Shown here piece by piece: positions 24,399 to 32,245 of a stretch of 42,683 nucleotides of DNA. Source of the stretch: Elainella saxicola E1 (lineage in GTDB: Bacteria > Cyanobacteriota > Cyanobacteriia > Elainellales > Elainellaceae); assembly GCA_002796835.1 (NCBI GenBank), contig LUGL01000098.1:49516-92198 (forward strand), given 5' to 3'. Under the pieces are notes generated by a model. The model was not told the origin of the DNA, did not search any database, and saw nothing but the letters and a program-made list of their open reading frames with translations. Every line of letters starts with the position of its first letter. Position 1 is the first letter of the stretch. The translations under genes were made by a program, and so were the position numbers.

Positions 24399-27300
24399 AT
24401 GGAAAGTATTGAGAATTTCCTACTTTCAAGGCCGATCGACCTGCTAGACAAGATTCTAGCGGCTTCCATCGACCATATCTATCTTTTCGATCGCGCCGGA
24501 CGCTTTCTTTATGCCAGTCCAACCGGATTAGTTGCTTTGGGACTAAACACAAACGAGGTCTTAGGCAAAACCTGGCGTGAACTCGACTTTCCAGCAGATC
24601 TGATGCAACGCCATGATGCTGAACGAGAATCAGTATTTCAGACGGGTGTTCCTGTGGCATCGGAGATGAAGTTCCCAACCATGAATGGGATAAGGGATTA
24701 CGAATATGTCCTTTCTCCGATTCAGGGTGCGGCAGGAGAAATTGATGTGATTGTCAGTACCGTGCGGGATGTAACGGAGCGGAACCAGACCGAAGATGCC
24801 CTCCGCCAGTTAGCAGAAGACTTAGAAGCAAGAGTGCTGGCCAGAACTCAAGAGTTAGTCGATCTCAACACCTCGTTGCAGGCGGAAATTGCGGAACGTC
24901 AAAAAACAGAGCAGGCCTTACACGCCTCTGAAGCTCAGCTGAGCCAAATCCTGAACAATGCGGGTGCTTCGATCGTCAGTTTTCGGCTGTTTGCCGATCG
25001 CACCTGGCAATATGACTATTACTCGGCTGGATGTGAGGCAGTGTTTGGATACAGGCCAGCGGAGATGATGACTGATATTTGGTTGTCACGGGTTCTACCA
25101 GAGGATCAAGCATCGGTGATCCTGTATTCGCAGGAGGCCATTGTGGCTGAACGTCCTACGCGGATAGAATATCGCTTCCGACACAAAGATGATAGCCTCC
25201 GTTGGATTTCGAGCGATCTCTCGTCTCATTGGGATAGCCACCACAACTGTTGGCAAGTGATTGCGATCGATAGCGATATTACCGATCGGAAACAGTCGGA
25301 ACTGGCTTTGCAAGAAAGTGAAACCCGGTTTGCCGCAGCGTTTCAGTCCAGCCCAGATGCAATGCTGATCACCCGCATCAGCGATGGCCTGATTCTGGAT
25401 GCCAATGCCCAATTTGCTCAACTGTTGGGATATTCTCTGGAAGAGACGATCGGACAGACGACCTTAGGGTTGCAATTATGGATTGATCCTGTAGATCGGG
25501 ACACCATCATTGCCCATCTGCAAACCAGTCCTACCTTACAAAACTATGAAGTCTCCTGCCGCTGCAAATCAGGAGAAATCATGATTGGCCTCTTTTCTTG
25601 CCAGATTATTGAACTGGGTGGCCAAGCTTGCATGCTGAGTGTGATGCGAGATATTAGCGATCGCAAACGTATCGAACAAGTGCTCCAAACCAGTGAAGCG
25701 CGCTACCGTGTTTTGACAGAAATTAGCCCGGTTGCAATTTTTCGGTTTGATGCCCCGTTGAATTGCGTCTATGTTAACGATCGCTGGAGCGAAATGACGG
25801 GCAGACCGAAGGAATCTGCGCTGGGTCAGGGTTGGCTTGCAGCGCTGCATCCTGATGAACGGGACGAGGTTGTTGCTCAATGGCTGGAACGTTATGCTCA
25901 GGCTAACTTAGGCAATTTCATCCTCAATTCGACTGAAGGCAGGCATCTCTGCCCGGATGGCAGCATTAATTGGTATTATGCGCAGCTTGCGGCGGAAATC
26001 GACCGGACTGGCAAAGTCATCGGCTATGTAGGCACCTTGACGGATATTACCGATCGCAAAATAGCTGAAGCCAAGCTGCGAGAAAGTGAATCTTTGCTCC
26101 GCTTGTTTGTGCAGTATGCGCCAACTGGCATTGTCATGCTCGATCGAGAGATGCGGTATGTGATGATGAGCCAACGCTGGATCGATGACTATTATTTGGG
26201 TTCGATCGAGTCTTTGATTGGCCGATCGCATTACGAAGTGATGACGGGAATTCCTGACGCTTATAAGGCTGTGCATCAACGTTGCTTAGCCGGAGCGATC
26301 GAGCAAGGCGAAGGTTGTTTTATTGGGGTCGATGGTACAGAGCAATGGACAAGCTGGGAGGTTCGTCCCTGGTATCAGGCCACGGGAGAAATTGGTGGCA
26401 TTATTATTTTTTCTGAATATATTAATGAGCGCAAACAGGCAGAGGCGGCTATTTTGCAATTAAATCGAACTCTCCAGCAAAGAGTGACTGAATTGCAAAC
26501 TCTGCTGGATGTGATTCCGATTGGCATTGGCATTGCAGAAGGTCGAGATTGTCATAGTATTCGCGCGAATCCTGCCTTTGCTCAATTGTTGGGCATTCCC
26601 CCCACAGACAATGCTTCTCTCAGTGCACCTGAAGCGGAACGGCCTCGCAACTTTAAGGTTTACCAAAATGGGCGGGAACTGGCGCTGGAAGAATTATCGC
26701 TACAACATGCGGCGGCCCATGGGGTTGAAGTTCGCGATTTTGAAGTTGATGTGGTTTGGCAGGATGGCACTGTCGTTAAACTGTTGGAATATGCGGCTCC
26801 ATTATTTGATGAAAAGGGCCAAACCAGGGGCAGCGTTGGCGCGTTTTTAGATATTACCGATCGCAAAAAAACGGAACTGGCGCTGCAAGAACTCAACCAG
26901 TCTCTAGAAGCGATCGTGGCGGAAAGAACGGCTGAACTTCGGGCCAGTGAAGCTCAGATTCGTCAGCAGGCCGATCGGGAAATCTTGCGCAATCAACAGC
27001 TCGCCATCTCTAACCAGGAGCTAGCCCGCGCCACTCGTCTTAAAGATGAATTTTTAGCCAATATGAGCCACGAACTGCGGACGCCGCTCAACGCCATTTT
27101 GGGGATGGCCGAGGGGCTTCAAGAACAAGTTTTTGGTGCAGTGAACGCGCAGCAATTGACGGCACTTCAAACGATCGAGCGCACAGGCTTGCATTTACTA
27201 GCCTTAATCAACGATATTCTCGATCTCGCCAAGGTAGAGTCTGGGCAGCTCGAACTCAACTGTGCCCCCACGGACATGAGGCTGCTTTGTCGGTCCAGTT

Positions 27301-28190
27301 TGGACTTTATTAAGCAGCAAGCGCTGAAAAAACAGATTCAGCTTGATCTGAAATTACCTGCTAATCTGCCTGAGTTATGGATCGATGAACGACGGATGCG
27401 GCAAGTCCTGGTGAATTTGCTCAACAATGCCGTTAAGTTCACGGGCAACAGAGGCCGAATTACGTTAGAAGTGGATTGGCCTGTCTTGCAGCAATCGGAT
27501 GAAGCTGCGGGTTCCTGGTTGCGATTAGCCGTGGTGGATACTGGAATTGGGATCGCGCCTGAAGATATTGATAAGTTATTCCAACCGTTTGTCCAAATCG
27601 ATAGCGCCCTGAATCGACAATATGAGGGAACCGGCTTAGGACTGGCCCTGGTGAAACGGATTGTGGAACTGCATGGGGGACAAGTTGGCTTAACCAGTGA
27701 GTTGGGAGTTGGAAGTTGCTTTACGATCGACCTACCCGACGTAGTGGCCCATTTCGCAGCCACTGAACCGCAGCCGCCAATGCTTGCCGATCAGGCACTG
27801 AATCAGATCGATCAAGGGCCAGCTCCTCTCATCCTATTAGTAGAGGACAATGAAGATAATATTGTGACGATCGCAACCTATCTGGAAGCGAAAGGCAATC
27901 GGGTGCAGGTGGCCAGAGAAGGCCAGGAAGCGATCGATCGGGTTGAGGCTGAGCGGCCTGATTTAATTTTGATGGATATTCAAATGCCAGGGATGGATGG
28001 CCTGGAAGCAATGCGGCGCATTCGTTGCCTGCCAGATCTGGGTGATATGCCAATTATTGCACTCACAGCCCTGGCGATGGAGGGCGATCGAGAGAAGTGT
28101 TTGGCCGCAGGAGCCAATGACTATCTCAGTAAACCCGTTAAACTCAAACAGCTCACCGCTAAAATTCAGCAGCTTTTGGAAGCGAGGTAA
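24399..28190 (+). CDS. Hybrid histidine kinase with six PAS domains and C-terminal REC
   Basis: From the ATG at 24399 the protein is 1263 residues (a TTG at 24363 is also in frame). Six PAS-type domains occupy about residues 15-145, 185-315, 320-445, 450-570, 572-690 and 700-835, several closed by the PAC-like DITDRK string. Then come HisKA (NMSHELRTPLNAILG), an ATPase domain (N-box NLLNNAVKF, G1 VVDTGIGI, G2 GTGLGLALVKRI) and a receiver (ILLVEDNEDNI; ILMDIQMPGMDG). No membrane segment is seen. It resembles the kinase 300 bases upstream in its last 500 residues, and shares a distinctive PAS (SQRW-DD, GRSHYE, EIGGI) with the kinase at 32246. Ligands cannot be read from sequence. Confidence 0.94.
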   Translation: MESIENFLLSRPIDLLDKILAASIDHIYLFDRAGRFLYASPTGLVALGLNTNEVLGKTWRELDFPADLMQRHDAERESVFQTGVPVASEMKFPTMNGIRDYEYVLSPIQGAAGEIDVIVSTVRDVTERNQTEDALRQLAEDLEARVLARTQELVDLNTSLQAEIAERQKTEQALHASEAQLSQILNNAGASIVSFRLFADRTWQYDYYSAGCEAVFGYRPAEMMTDIWLSRVLPEDQASVILYSQEAIVAERPTRIEYRFRHKDDSLRWISSDLSSHWDSHHNCWQVIAIDSDITDRKQSELALQESETRFAAAFQSSPDAMLITRISDGLILDANAQFAQLLGYSLEETIGQTTLGLQLWIDPVDRDTIIAHLQTSPTLQNYEVSCRCKSGEIMIGLFSCQIIELGGQACMLSVMRDISDRKRIEQVLQTSEARYRVLTEISPVAIFRFDAPLNCVYVNDRWSEMTGRPKESALGQGWLAALHPDERDEVVAQWLERYAQANLGNFILNSTEGRHLCPDGSINWYYAQLAAEIDRTGKVIGYVGTLTDITDRKIAEAKLRESESLLRLFVQYAPTGIVMLDREMRYVMMSQRWIDDYYLGSIESLIGRSHYEVMTGIPDAYKAVHQRCLAGAIEQGEGCFIGVDGTEQWTSWEVRPWYQATGEIGGIIIFSEYINERKQAEAAILQLNRTLQQRVTELQTLLDVIPIGIGIAEGRDCHSIRANPAFAQLLGIPPTDNASLSAPEAERPRNFKVYQNGRELALEELSLQHAAAHGVEVRDFEVDVVWQDGTVVKLLEYAAPLFDEKGQTRGSVGAFLDITDRKKTELALQELNQSLEAIVAERTAELRASEAQIRQQADREILRNQQLAISNQELARATRLKDEFLANMSHELRTPLNAILGMAEGLQEQVFGAVNAQQLTALQTIERTGLHLLALINDILDLAKVESGQLELNCAPTDMRLLCRSSLDFIKQQALKKQIQLDLKLPANLPELWIDERRMRQVLVNLLNNAVKFTGNRGRITLEVDWPVLQQSDEAAGSWLRLAVVDTGIGIAPEDIDKLFQPFVQIDSALNRQYEGTGLGLALVKRIVELHGGQVGLTSELGVGSCFTIDLPDVVAHFAATEPQPPMLADQALNQIDQGPAPLILLVEDNEDNIVTIATYLEAKGNRVQVAREGQEAIDRVEAERPDLILMDIQMPGMDGLEAMRRIRCLPDLGDMPIIALTALAMEGDREKCLAAGANDYLSKPVKLKQLTAKIQQLLEAR

Positions 28191-28194
28191 GACG

Positions 28195-28335
28195 GATCCT
28201 GCTAATGGTCGCGTACTGAGCATCCCACTTCTCCGTAAACAGCTCCAGGTGCAGTTCTGCTTCATCTTCGGTCGTGGCAGTATAAATCGCCTTGAGGTCG
28301 GCACACACCGTAATGCATTGATTTTTTGACTGGTG
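28195..28335 (-). pseudogene. IS256-type (mutator) transposase remnant
   Basis: The minus-strand translation contains ADLKAIYTATTEDEAELHLE followed by LFTEKWDAQYATISRI, which matches the family pattern ADLK-IY-A---EAAE--L--F---W---YP-I of IS256/mutator transposases as I remember it. Only about 45 residues of a 400-residue protein are present, the reading frame around them is not transposase-like, and no DDE residues remain. It lies just after the stop of the six-PAS kinase gene. Confidence 0.65.
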
Positions 28336-28504
28336 GATTGCTGAGAAACTTGCATGGGTGGGCAAAATGTATTGCCTTAATTTTAGACTCATGAGACGCA
28401 ACTGTGGTGTTGCGCTACTACTGGGCGATCGCATGTTAGCTTGCTACCGCAATTGGGAACCTTAATGAGTAACAGAAGAAAACCCTAATGAAGTTTAAAG
28501 ACAC

Positions 28505-28544
28505 AGCCCTATCCCCACCAGCCATACGAGAGGTAGGGCTTTTT
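28505..28544 (+). terminator. Rho-independent terminator-like hairpin
   Basis: AGCCCTA (28505-28511) pairs with TAGGGCT (28534-28540), followed by TTTT at 28541-28544. The orientation is plus. It may end a transcript running from the six-PAS kinase about 300 bases upstream, or act in front of the short frame that starts at 28552. Confidence 0.6.
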
Positions 28545-28551
28545 GCTGCCT

Positions 28552-28653
28552 ATGGATACCAACAAATTTCGAGTTCAGGAAATCATCGCGATCGCACTCA
28601 CCCTGGTATCTGCCGCTGTCACGATCGCAGGACAGTTTGTGCCGACTGGATAG
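28552..28653 (+). CDS. Possible 33-residue small membrane protein
   Basis: A short frame encodes MDTNKFRVQEIIAIALTLVS and then AAVTIAGQFVPTG: a charged start and one hydrophobic helix of about 20 residues, the layout of a small single-span membrane protein. It contains a HIP1-like GCGATCGC. No Shine-Dalgarno sequence is evident and a terminator-like hairpin lies directly upstream, which argues against strong expression. The function is unknown. Confidence 0.3.
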   Translation: MDTNKFRVQEIIAIALTLVSAAVTIAGQFVPTG

Positions 28654-28715
28654 GGCGATCGATCTTGTATGGGTTGCAATGGGATTTCAAGCTCTAGTTG
28701 ATAATGCTCACTTGG

Positions 28716-29186
28716 TTAAAGCAGCCCCATGTCCTTTTTCAACAAATAAAGCTCATGCTCAACTTCTAGCGCTCGAAATTGTCGATCCAGTTGCGCTAGA
28801 GAAGACGCTCTTGTTTTAGCCCTGACTTGGTGATCCTTGTCCACTTTGACGGTTTTCTTCATCTCCTCTAATTCGCATTGGGCCTCGTACTGCCTCCAAG
28901 CTTCTTCATACCAATCGATTAGAGGTGAACCGTAATCTCGCCCACAGATGCCGTCAAGAATAAGCAAAGCCCCGATCACGGGGAAAGCACCCATCATAAA
29001 CATCCCTACCTTCATGCTGCCAAATCCCACCCAGGCTGCCGTAGCGCTGGCATGAGCAGCACCATGCAGAGATCCGATCGTGGCTCCTGTTTTGGCGATT
29101 CCGATAGCACTGGCGGTTGTATTGATGATCGGAGTGCTTCCTACCAATGCTGTACCAACTGATATTTGTGTGTCCATGTTGTTCAC
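28716..29186 (-). CDS. Glycine-rich membrane protein with charged helical tail
   Basis: The 156-residue protein has a hydrophobic glycine- and alanine-rich N-terminal half (about residues 8-82). It contains TGATIGSLHGAAHASATAAW and GFGSMKVGMFMMG, a pattern (TG-xI-xL-GAA-x-AW-G-GS) that I recall from small membrane segments of bacterial conflict-type proteins. The C-terminal half (about 90-156) is charged and helical. It is the last gene of a minus-strand cluster of four small genes starting near 30376. ATG 29186 is used; ATG 29177 is an alternative. The function is unknown; a membrane-perturbing or membrane-sensing role is inference only. Confidence 0.65.
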   Translation of the reverse strand: MNNMDTQISVGTALVGSTPIINTTASAIGIAKTGATIGSLHGAAHASATAAWVGFGSMKVGMFMMGAFPVIGALLILDGICGRDYGSPLIDWYEEAWRQYEAQCELEEMKKTVKVDKDHQVRAKTRASSLAQLDRQFRALEVEHELYLLKKDMGLL

Positions 29187-29197
29187 AGGTTCTCAAT

Positions 29198-29488
29198 TTA
29201 CTGTTGTTCCATGAGGTTCTCAAAAGCCCTCAACATGGCAGATTCACCGCCCCATGCTCGCCGAATATTATTTGGATCGAGAATTCGGCAGTTCCCAAAC
29301 ACCTGATTTTTCTGAACTCTCCAGCCGCCGACGTTTGCTAGATCTACCCAGAAGATAGTTCCACCAAGTGTTGCCGTTGGGATGTTTGGCATTCCTCCTA
29401 ATTTCTCAAGCAGTCTTCCGATCGCATCAGGATCACTCACGATTTTCGTCAAAACTGCAATTGCCAATTTCTCTGGAATCCCAATCAT
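29198..29488 (-). CDS. Small conserved-looking protein of unknown function
   Basis: The 96-residue soluble protein has an N-terminal helix (EKLAIAVLTKIVSDPDAIGR), a LGGMPNIPTATLGG turn, an aromatic middle (IFWVDLANVGGWRVQKN) and an NCRILDPNNIRRAWGGES segment near the C-terminus. The regular spacing of conserved-type residues suggests a real family, but I cannot name it. The start ATG at 29488 has GGAG about ten bases upstream. Only 11 bases separate it from the glycine-rich protein downstream on the same strand, so the two are probably co-transcribed. Confidence 0.65.
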   Translation of the reverse strand: MIGIPEKLAIAVLTKIVSDPDAIGRLLEKLGGMPNIPTATLGGTIFWVDLANVGGWRVQKNQVFGNCRILDPNNIRRAWGGESAMLRAFENLMEQQ

Positions 29489-29618
29489 CCCCGCAACTCC
29501 AAAAAAGATCGTTCAGATGCTGGGCGATCGGTATTGGTTTAACCAAGTTGGTTCTAAGTCTCTCTACGCTCGTGCCATCGCATCAACTATCGTCAACCAA
29601 TCGCCGGAAATACTTCGA

Positions 29619-29939
29619 TCACTCAATCTCGTTACTTACTGCTTGTTGTTGGTTTGTCGAACTGCCTTTTGCTTTATTCAGATATTCACTAGAAAAAGGG
29701 ATGATCGGCATACAAATCAAACAGGCTGCGATACCCAGAAGTATTGAAATTGCTGTAATTTCCGGCCATGAAGAGATGACCCCGTTATAAATACCAATGC
29801 AAACACCTACAGCTGCTCCGATGATCAGAGTTGCGATGAGGATGTCTGCAATTTTTCTAACTAGCTGAAAAGTGAGCCCAAAAGACAGGATGACCAAGAA
29901 AAATACTGCGAAGTATTTGATGTAAAGCAGATCTTCCAT
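29619..29939 (-). CDS. Small integral membrane protein
   Basis: The 106-residue protein has about three membrane helices: residues 8-25 (FAVFFLVILSFGLTFQL), 31-53 (DILIATLIIGAAVGVCIGIY) and 60-82 (ITAISILLGIAACLICMPII), followed by a polar tail ending in a Gln-rich stretch. I chose the ATG at 29939 because AGGTGA lies six bases upstream; a GTG at 29948 overlaps the stop of the preceding gene. Start and stop coupling with the glycine-zipper gene indicates co-translation. The family is not recognised. Confidence 0.6.
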   Translation of the reverse strand: MEDLLYIKYFAVFFLVILSFGLTFQLVRKIADILIATLIIGAAVGVCIGIYNGVISSWPEITAISILLGIAACLICMPIIPFSSEYLNKAKGSSTNQQQAVSNEIE

Positions 29940-29944
29940 AGTTC

Positions 29945-30376
29945 TCACCTACCGCCAAACAGTCTGCTTGCACCATAAAAAGCAAGACCAACAACAGCCC
30001 CTGCTGCTACTACTGGCGCGGCCCCAACTGCAACTGCTGTACCACCGATCGCCAATCCCATTCCACCAACAACAGACGATACACCCATGCCCAGTGCTGC
30101 ACCGCCTGCAACTGCACCTAGAGCACTGGCGTCACCTTCCTCAATGGCCCTCCTTGCTCCGTAGGCTGCTGATCCAACGATTGCCCCTGCGGCTGCTACC
30201 GGAGCTGCACCGATCGCAACCCCACCAAAACCACCAACAAGGCCCATCCCACCAACAAGAGCAGACACACCCGCTCCTGCTGCTGTGCCGCCTGCAATTA
30301 ATGCAGCGCCTTCTGCCCTGTTTTCTGATGGAGTGTCTTCTACGTCGTTCCCGTTCTCTTCAGGTTCTTGCGTCAT
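29945..30376 (-). CDS. Glycine-zipper protein with two repeated hydrophobic units
   Basis: The 143-residue protein has an acidic start (residues 1-22) and then two copies of a glycine/alanine-rich hydrophobic unit. The first (about 28-72) reads GGTAAGAGVSALVGGMGL and ends SAAYGARRA; the second (about 88-140) reads GGAALGMGVSSVVGGMGL and ends AFYGASRLFGG. A charged EEGDAS linker separates them. Glycine-zipper pairs of this kind pack in membranes and can oligomerise. It opens a cluster of four small minus-strand genes. No signal peptide is visible. The function is unknown. Confidence 0.7.
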   Translation of the reverse strand: MTQEPEENGNDVEDTPSENRAEGAALIAGGTAAGAGVSALVGGMGLVGGFGGVAIGAAPVAAAGAIVGSAAYGARRAIEEGDASALGAVAGGAALGMGVSSVVGGMGLAIGGTAVAVGAAPVVAAGAVVGLAFYGASRLFGGR

Positions 30377-30700
30377 TTGAATTACCTCGTGAGTAGTTAA
30401 AAATTTTACGTCTGCTTCTACAATCCCTAAAGTCCCCTATCCCTCTTTAAAAGACAGTGAAATAGGTGTGATGATTTCAATAATTGAGAGTGCTGATGTT
30501 ACTCCTGCTTCAGCAAGCACTTGACAGCAGGAGTTGTAGAAGTCCCAGCGCAAAGGGAACTAGAGCTTGATTCAGGATGCCCAGTTTTACTAACACAATC
30601 AGAATGCAGTTGTGGCAGGTTGTGCAGGGTAACTTATGACTCATCAAGAATCAATCAATCCACCCACACTGACCACAATGCCAGTGAACTCGATCGACCA
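30377..30700. other. Upstream region of the small membrane cluster
   Basis: No gene is supported. A 9-bp inverted repeat, ACTCCTGCT (30501-30509) with AGCAGGAGT (30526-30534), lies about 130-160 bases before the start of the glycine-zipper gene and could be an operator or hairpin. Confidence 0.45.
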
Positions 30701-30919
30701 TTATAGAAATTCAGCACCGCAATGACGACATCTTCCTGTAAAAGCGGGATGCCAAAGCAATAGTTCTAGTTGCTGTGGTCTGGTCCAACGCTGTTTAAGT
30801 TGGTCGATAAGTCCATCGTTATAAAAAGCTGCTCCTTCAAGTTCCCAAAGCTCTTCTGGTTCAGCATTAGGTTCAGTTTCAAAATCAGGGGAAGTTGTAG
30901 AGTGGGCTTGCAGCACCAA
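30701..30919 (-). CDS. Possible small protein with C-terminal CxxC
   Basis: The frame encodes up to 72 residues. It is acidic in the N-terminal half (FETEPNAEPEELWELEG), continues with LIDQLKQRWTRPQQLELLLW, and ends GRCRHCGAEFL, a CxxCG knuckle that may bind zinc. The composition looks like a protein rather than a chance frame. The only upstream start codons are TTG at 30919 and GTG at 30916, with GGAG about 13 bases away, so the start and the gene itself are uncertain. Confidence 0.4.
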   Translation of the reverse strand: MVLQAHSTTSPDFETEPNAEPEELWELEGAAFYNDGLIDQLKQRWTRPQQLELLLWHPAFTGRCRHCGAEFL

Positions 30920-30948
30920 GAGCAGAGCTTTTCTCCTATCTCTGACCC

Positions 30949-30978
30949 AGGTTAGAGAATGTTAGGAAGCTCTAACCT
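30949..30978. other. 9-bp perfect inverted repeat
   Basis: AGGTTAGAG (30949-30957) and CTCTAACCT (30970-30978) are separated by 12 bases. No T-run follows on either strand, so a hairpin or operator is more likely than a terminator. Confidence 0.45.
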
Positions 30979-31064
30979 ACCTCTGACAGAAGACAGAGTA
31001 CAGCCATTCTCGTTAGGCTCAAGAAGCAGACCAATCGGTCCATGCATGATTGTTCAACACTCTG

Positions 31065-31093
31065 CTACCCCCTGCCATTTCGGTAGGGGGTAG
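31065..31093 (+). terminator. Strong GC-rich terminator hairpin
   Basis: CTACCCCCT (31065-31073) pairs with AGGGGGTAG (31085-31093). The stem extends inward with GCC/GGT and the loop is about five bases. TTTTG follows on the plus strand. No clear plus-strand gene ends just upstream, so it may end a small or unannotated transcript, or block read-through. Confidence 0.7.
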
Positions 31094-31151
31094 TTTTGTC
31101 TTATCAATACATATTGCAAAAGCCTCTGCATTCACAGAGACCCTAGGCTAA

Positions 31152-31173
31152 ATTAATTCAGTATTAATTCAGT
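31152..31173. repeat. 11-bp perfect tandem duplication
   Basis: ATTAATTCAGT occurs twice in a row (31152-31162 and 31163-31173), downstream of the stop codon of the GlsB-like gene. Confidence 0.6.
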
Positions 31174-31192
31174 TGTTATTCGATACTGTTCA

Positions 31193-31465
31193 CTACAGCG
31201 CACCCCGACGGGCTGCCGCATAGTAGATAAACAAAGCAACAATCGCACCCAGTACCGCAACAACGACACCACCAACGCTCAGACCCGCCGCACCAATTGC
31301 CAGGGTTCCTGTGGTTAAGAGATTGTAGAGGGTACCACCAACAAAGGCACCAATAATACCCAACAGCATGGTGCCGAGAATTCCACCACCTTGATAGCCA
31401 GGATAAATTGCTTTAGCAATCGCACCAGCAAGTAGACCTAACACAATCCAAGCTAGGATATTCAT
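31193..31465 (-). CDS. GlsB/YeaQ/YmgE-family stress membrane protein
   Basis: The 90-residue protein matches the transglycosylase-associated (GlsB/YeaQ/YmgE) family in length and pattern. It starts NILAWIVLGLLAGAIAKAIYP, continues with GGGILGTMLLGIIGAFVGG, and ends with a hydrophobic segment and a short basic tail. Three membrane helices are predicted (about 3-20, 28-48 and 58-84). Family members are small cytoplasmic-membrane proteins linked to general stress responses; the mechanism is not known. A perfect 16-bp palindrome lies 46 bases upstream of the start and could be an operator. The sequence CATGATTGTTCAAC around the start codon recurs at about 31046. Confidence 0.92.
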   Translation of the reverse strand: MNILAWIVLGLLAGAIAKAIYPGYQGGGILGTMLLGIIGAFVGGTLYNLLTTGTLAIGAAGLSVGGVVVAVLGAIVALFIYYAAARRGAL

Positions 31466-31510
31466 GATTGTTCAACTCCATTCATTGATGTTCAAACACT
31501 AGTAGACTGC

Positions 31511-31526
31511 TGAATTCGCGAATTCA
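31511..31526. promoter_or_regulatory. 16-bp perfect palindrome upstream of GlsB-like gene
   Basis: TGAATTCGCGAATTCA is a perfect palindrome with no spacer. It sits about 46-61 bases before the minus-strand start at 31465 and about 42 bases before a plus-strand ATG at 31568, a good position for a dimeric repressor or activator site. Confidence 0.5.
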
Positions 31527-31567
31527 ATCAACTCAAAGCACTTGTTAAATGCATTAACGCTGCTTTT

Positions 31568-31789
31568 ATGTTTTCAATTTATCAGCCACAGCTCGATAGC
31601 AGCACCCATCTTGGGTGGGAAAACCAAGAGGGTCAGACCCCATACCAACAGCAGAGACTAACTACCTCTTTGTATAGAGAAGCGTTTGTGTTGAGGCATA
31701 CTATTGCAGCCGTCGAAGACAAGCAGCGAGTGCAGCACTTGAAGCAGATTCGACTTCAGCAGTCTCGGAGTTCGCACCTGAGCGATTAA
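31568..31789 (+). CDS. Possible small hydrophilic protein
   Basis: The frame encodes 73 residues: MFSIYQPQLDSSTHLGWE, a Gln-rich middle (PYQQQRLTTSLYREAFVL) and a basic helical end (VEDKQRVQHLKQIRLQQS). It looks like a small cytoplasmic helical protein. There is no Shine-Dalgarno sequence and I know no family. It is divergent from the GlsB-like gene and shares the region with the 16-bp palindrome. Confidence 0.4.
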   Translation: MFSIYQPQLDSSTHLGWENQEGQTPYQQQRLTTSLYREAFVLRHTIAAVEDKQRVQHLKQIRLQQSRSSHLSD

Positions 31790-32245
31790 CTTCAATAAAA
31801 TTGTTGGCGTGAAAGAAATCAGAAATCGAAAGATCACATGAGGGGAGGAGATGCAACAGCTTTCCTAACTTACTGCTGAAGGAATGGAACGATCGCCCAA
31901 ACTATCGCTTAGTCTTGCGATAGTCCCAGAGCTTCTGAGCATTTGGATTCTTCCAGACTCCCAACAGCAGCCTCTCAGCATTTGCCTCGGCAGCCGCTCA
32001 GGCCGATCCATGAGGGAGCCATCCAAATGTTGTTCTACAAGATGTCATTCTTGTTGCGAAGCTGTGTGTATAAAGCTGACTAGCAGATTATTCAAAGTAT
32101 TCGTTTGGTAATCCTCCATTTTTCTCTACGACATTGGCGAGAACCCGCACTGAATGGGTTATTCTAATTGTTCACAAATTTTTATATGGCGCTTCTGTTC
32201 TTGCTCCTGGTTTTGGAGGAATACTGAGGCTTAACAGATGCCCCA
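31790..32245. other. Intergenic region before the GAF/PAS kinase
   Basis: About 455 bases. A 75-codon frame at 31884-32111 has no ribosome binding site and an arbitrary composition, so I do not call it. No repeats or strong hairpins were noted. The kinase promoter should lie here. Confidence 0.4.

Noticed and set aside
28716-30376. Small-gene cluster considered as prophage remnant (holin-like proteins)
   Set aside because: No integrase, terminase, structural or lysis enzyme genes nearby, and the proteins do not show a holin pattern.
29968-30396. 142-residue plus-strand frame rich in Leu, Gln and His
   Set aside because: It is the complement of the glycine/alanine-rich minus-strand gene, whose codons create the composition.
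31884-32111. 75-residue plus-strand frame
   Set aside because: Ser/Cys-rich arbitrary composition, no start signal and no family pattern.
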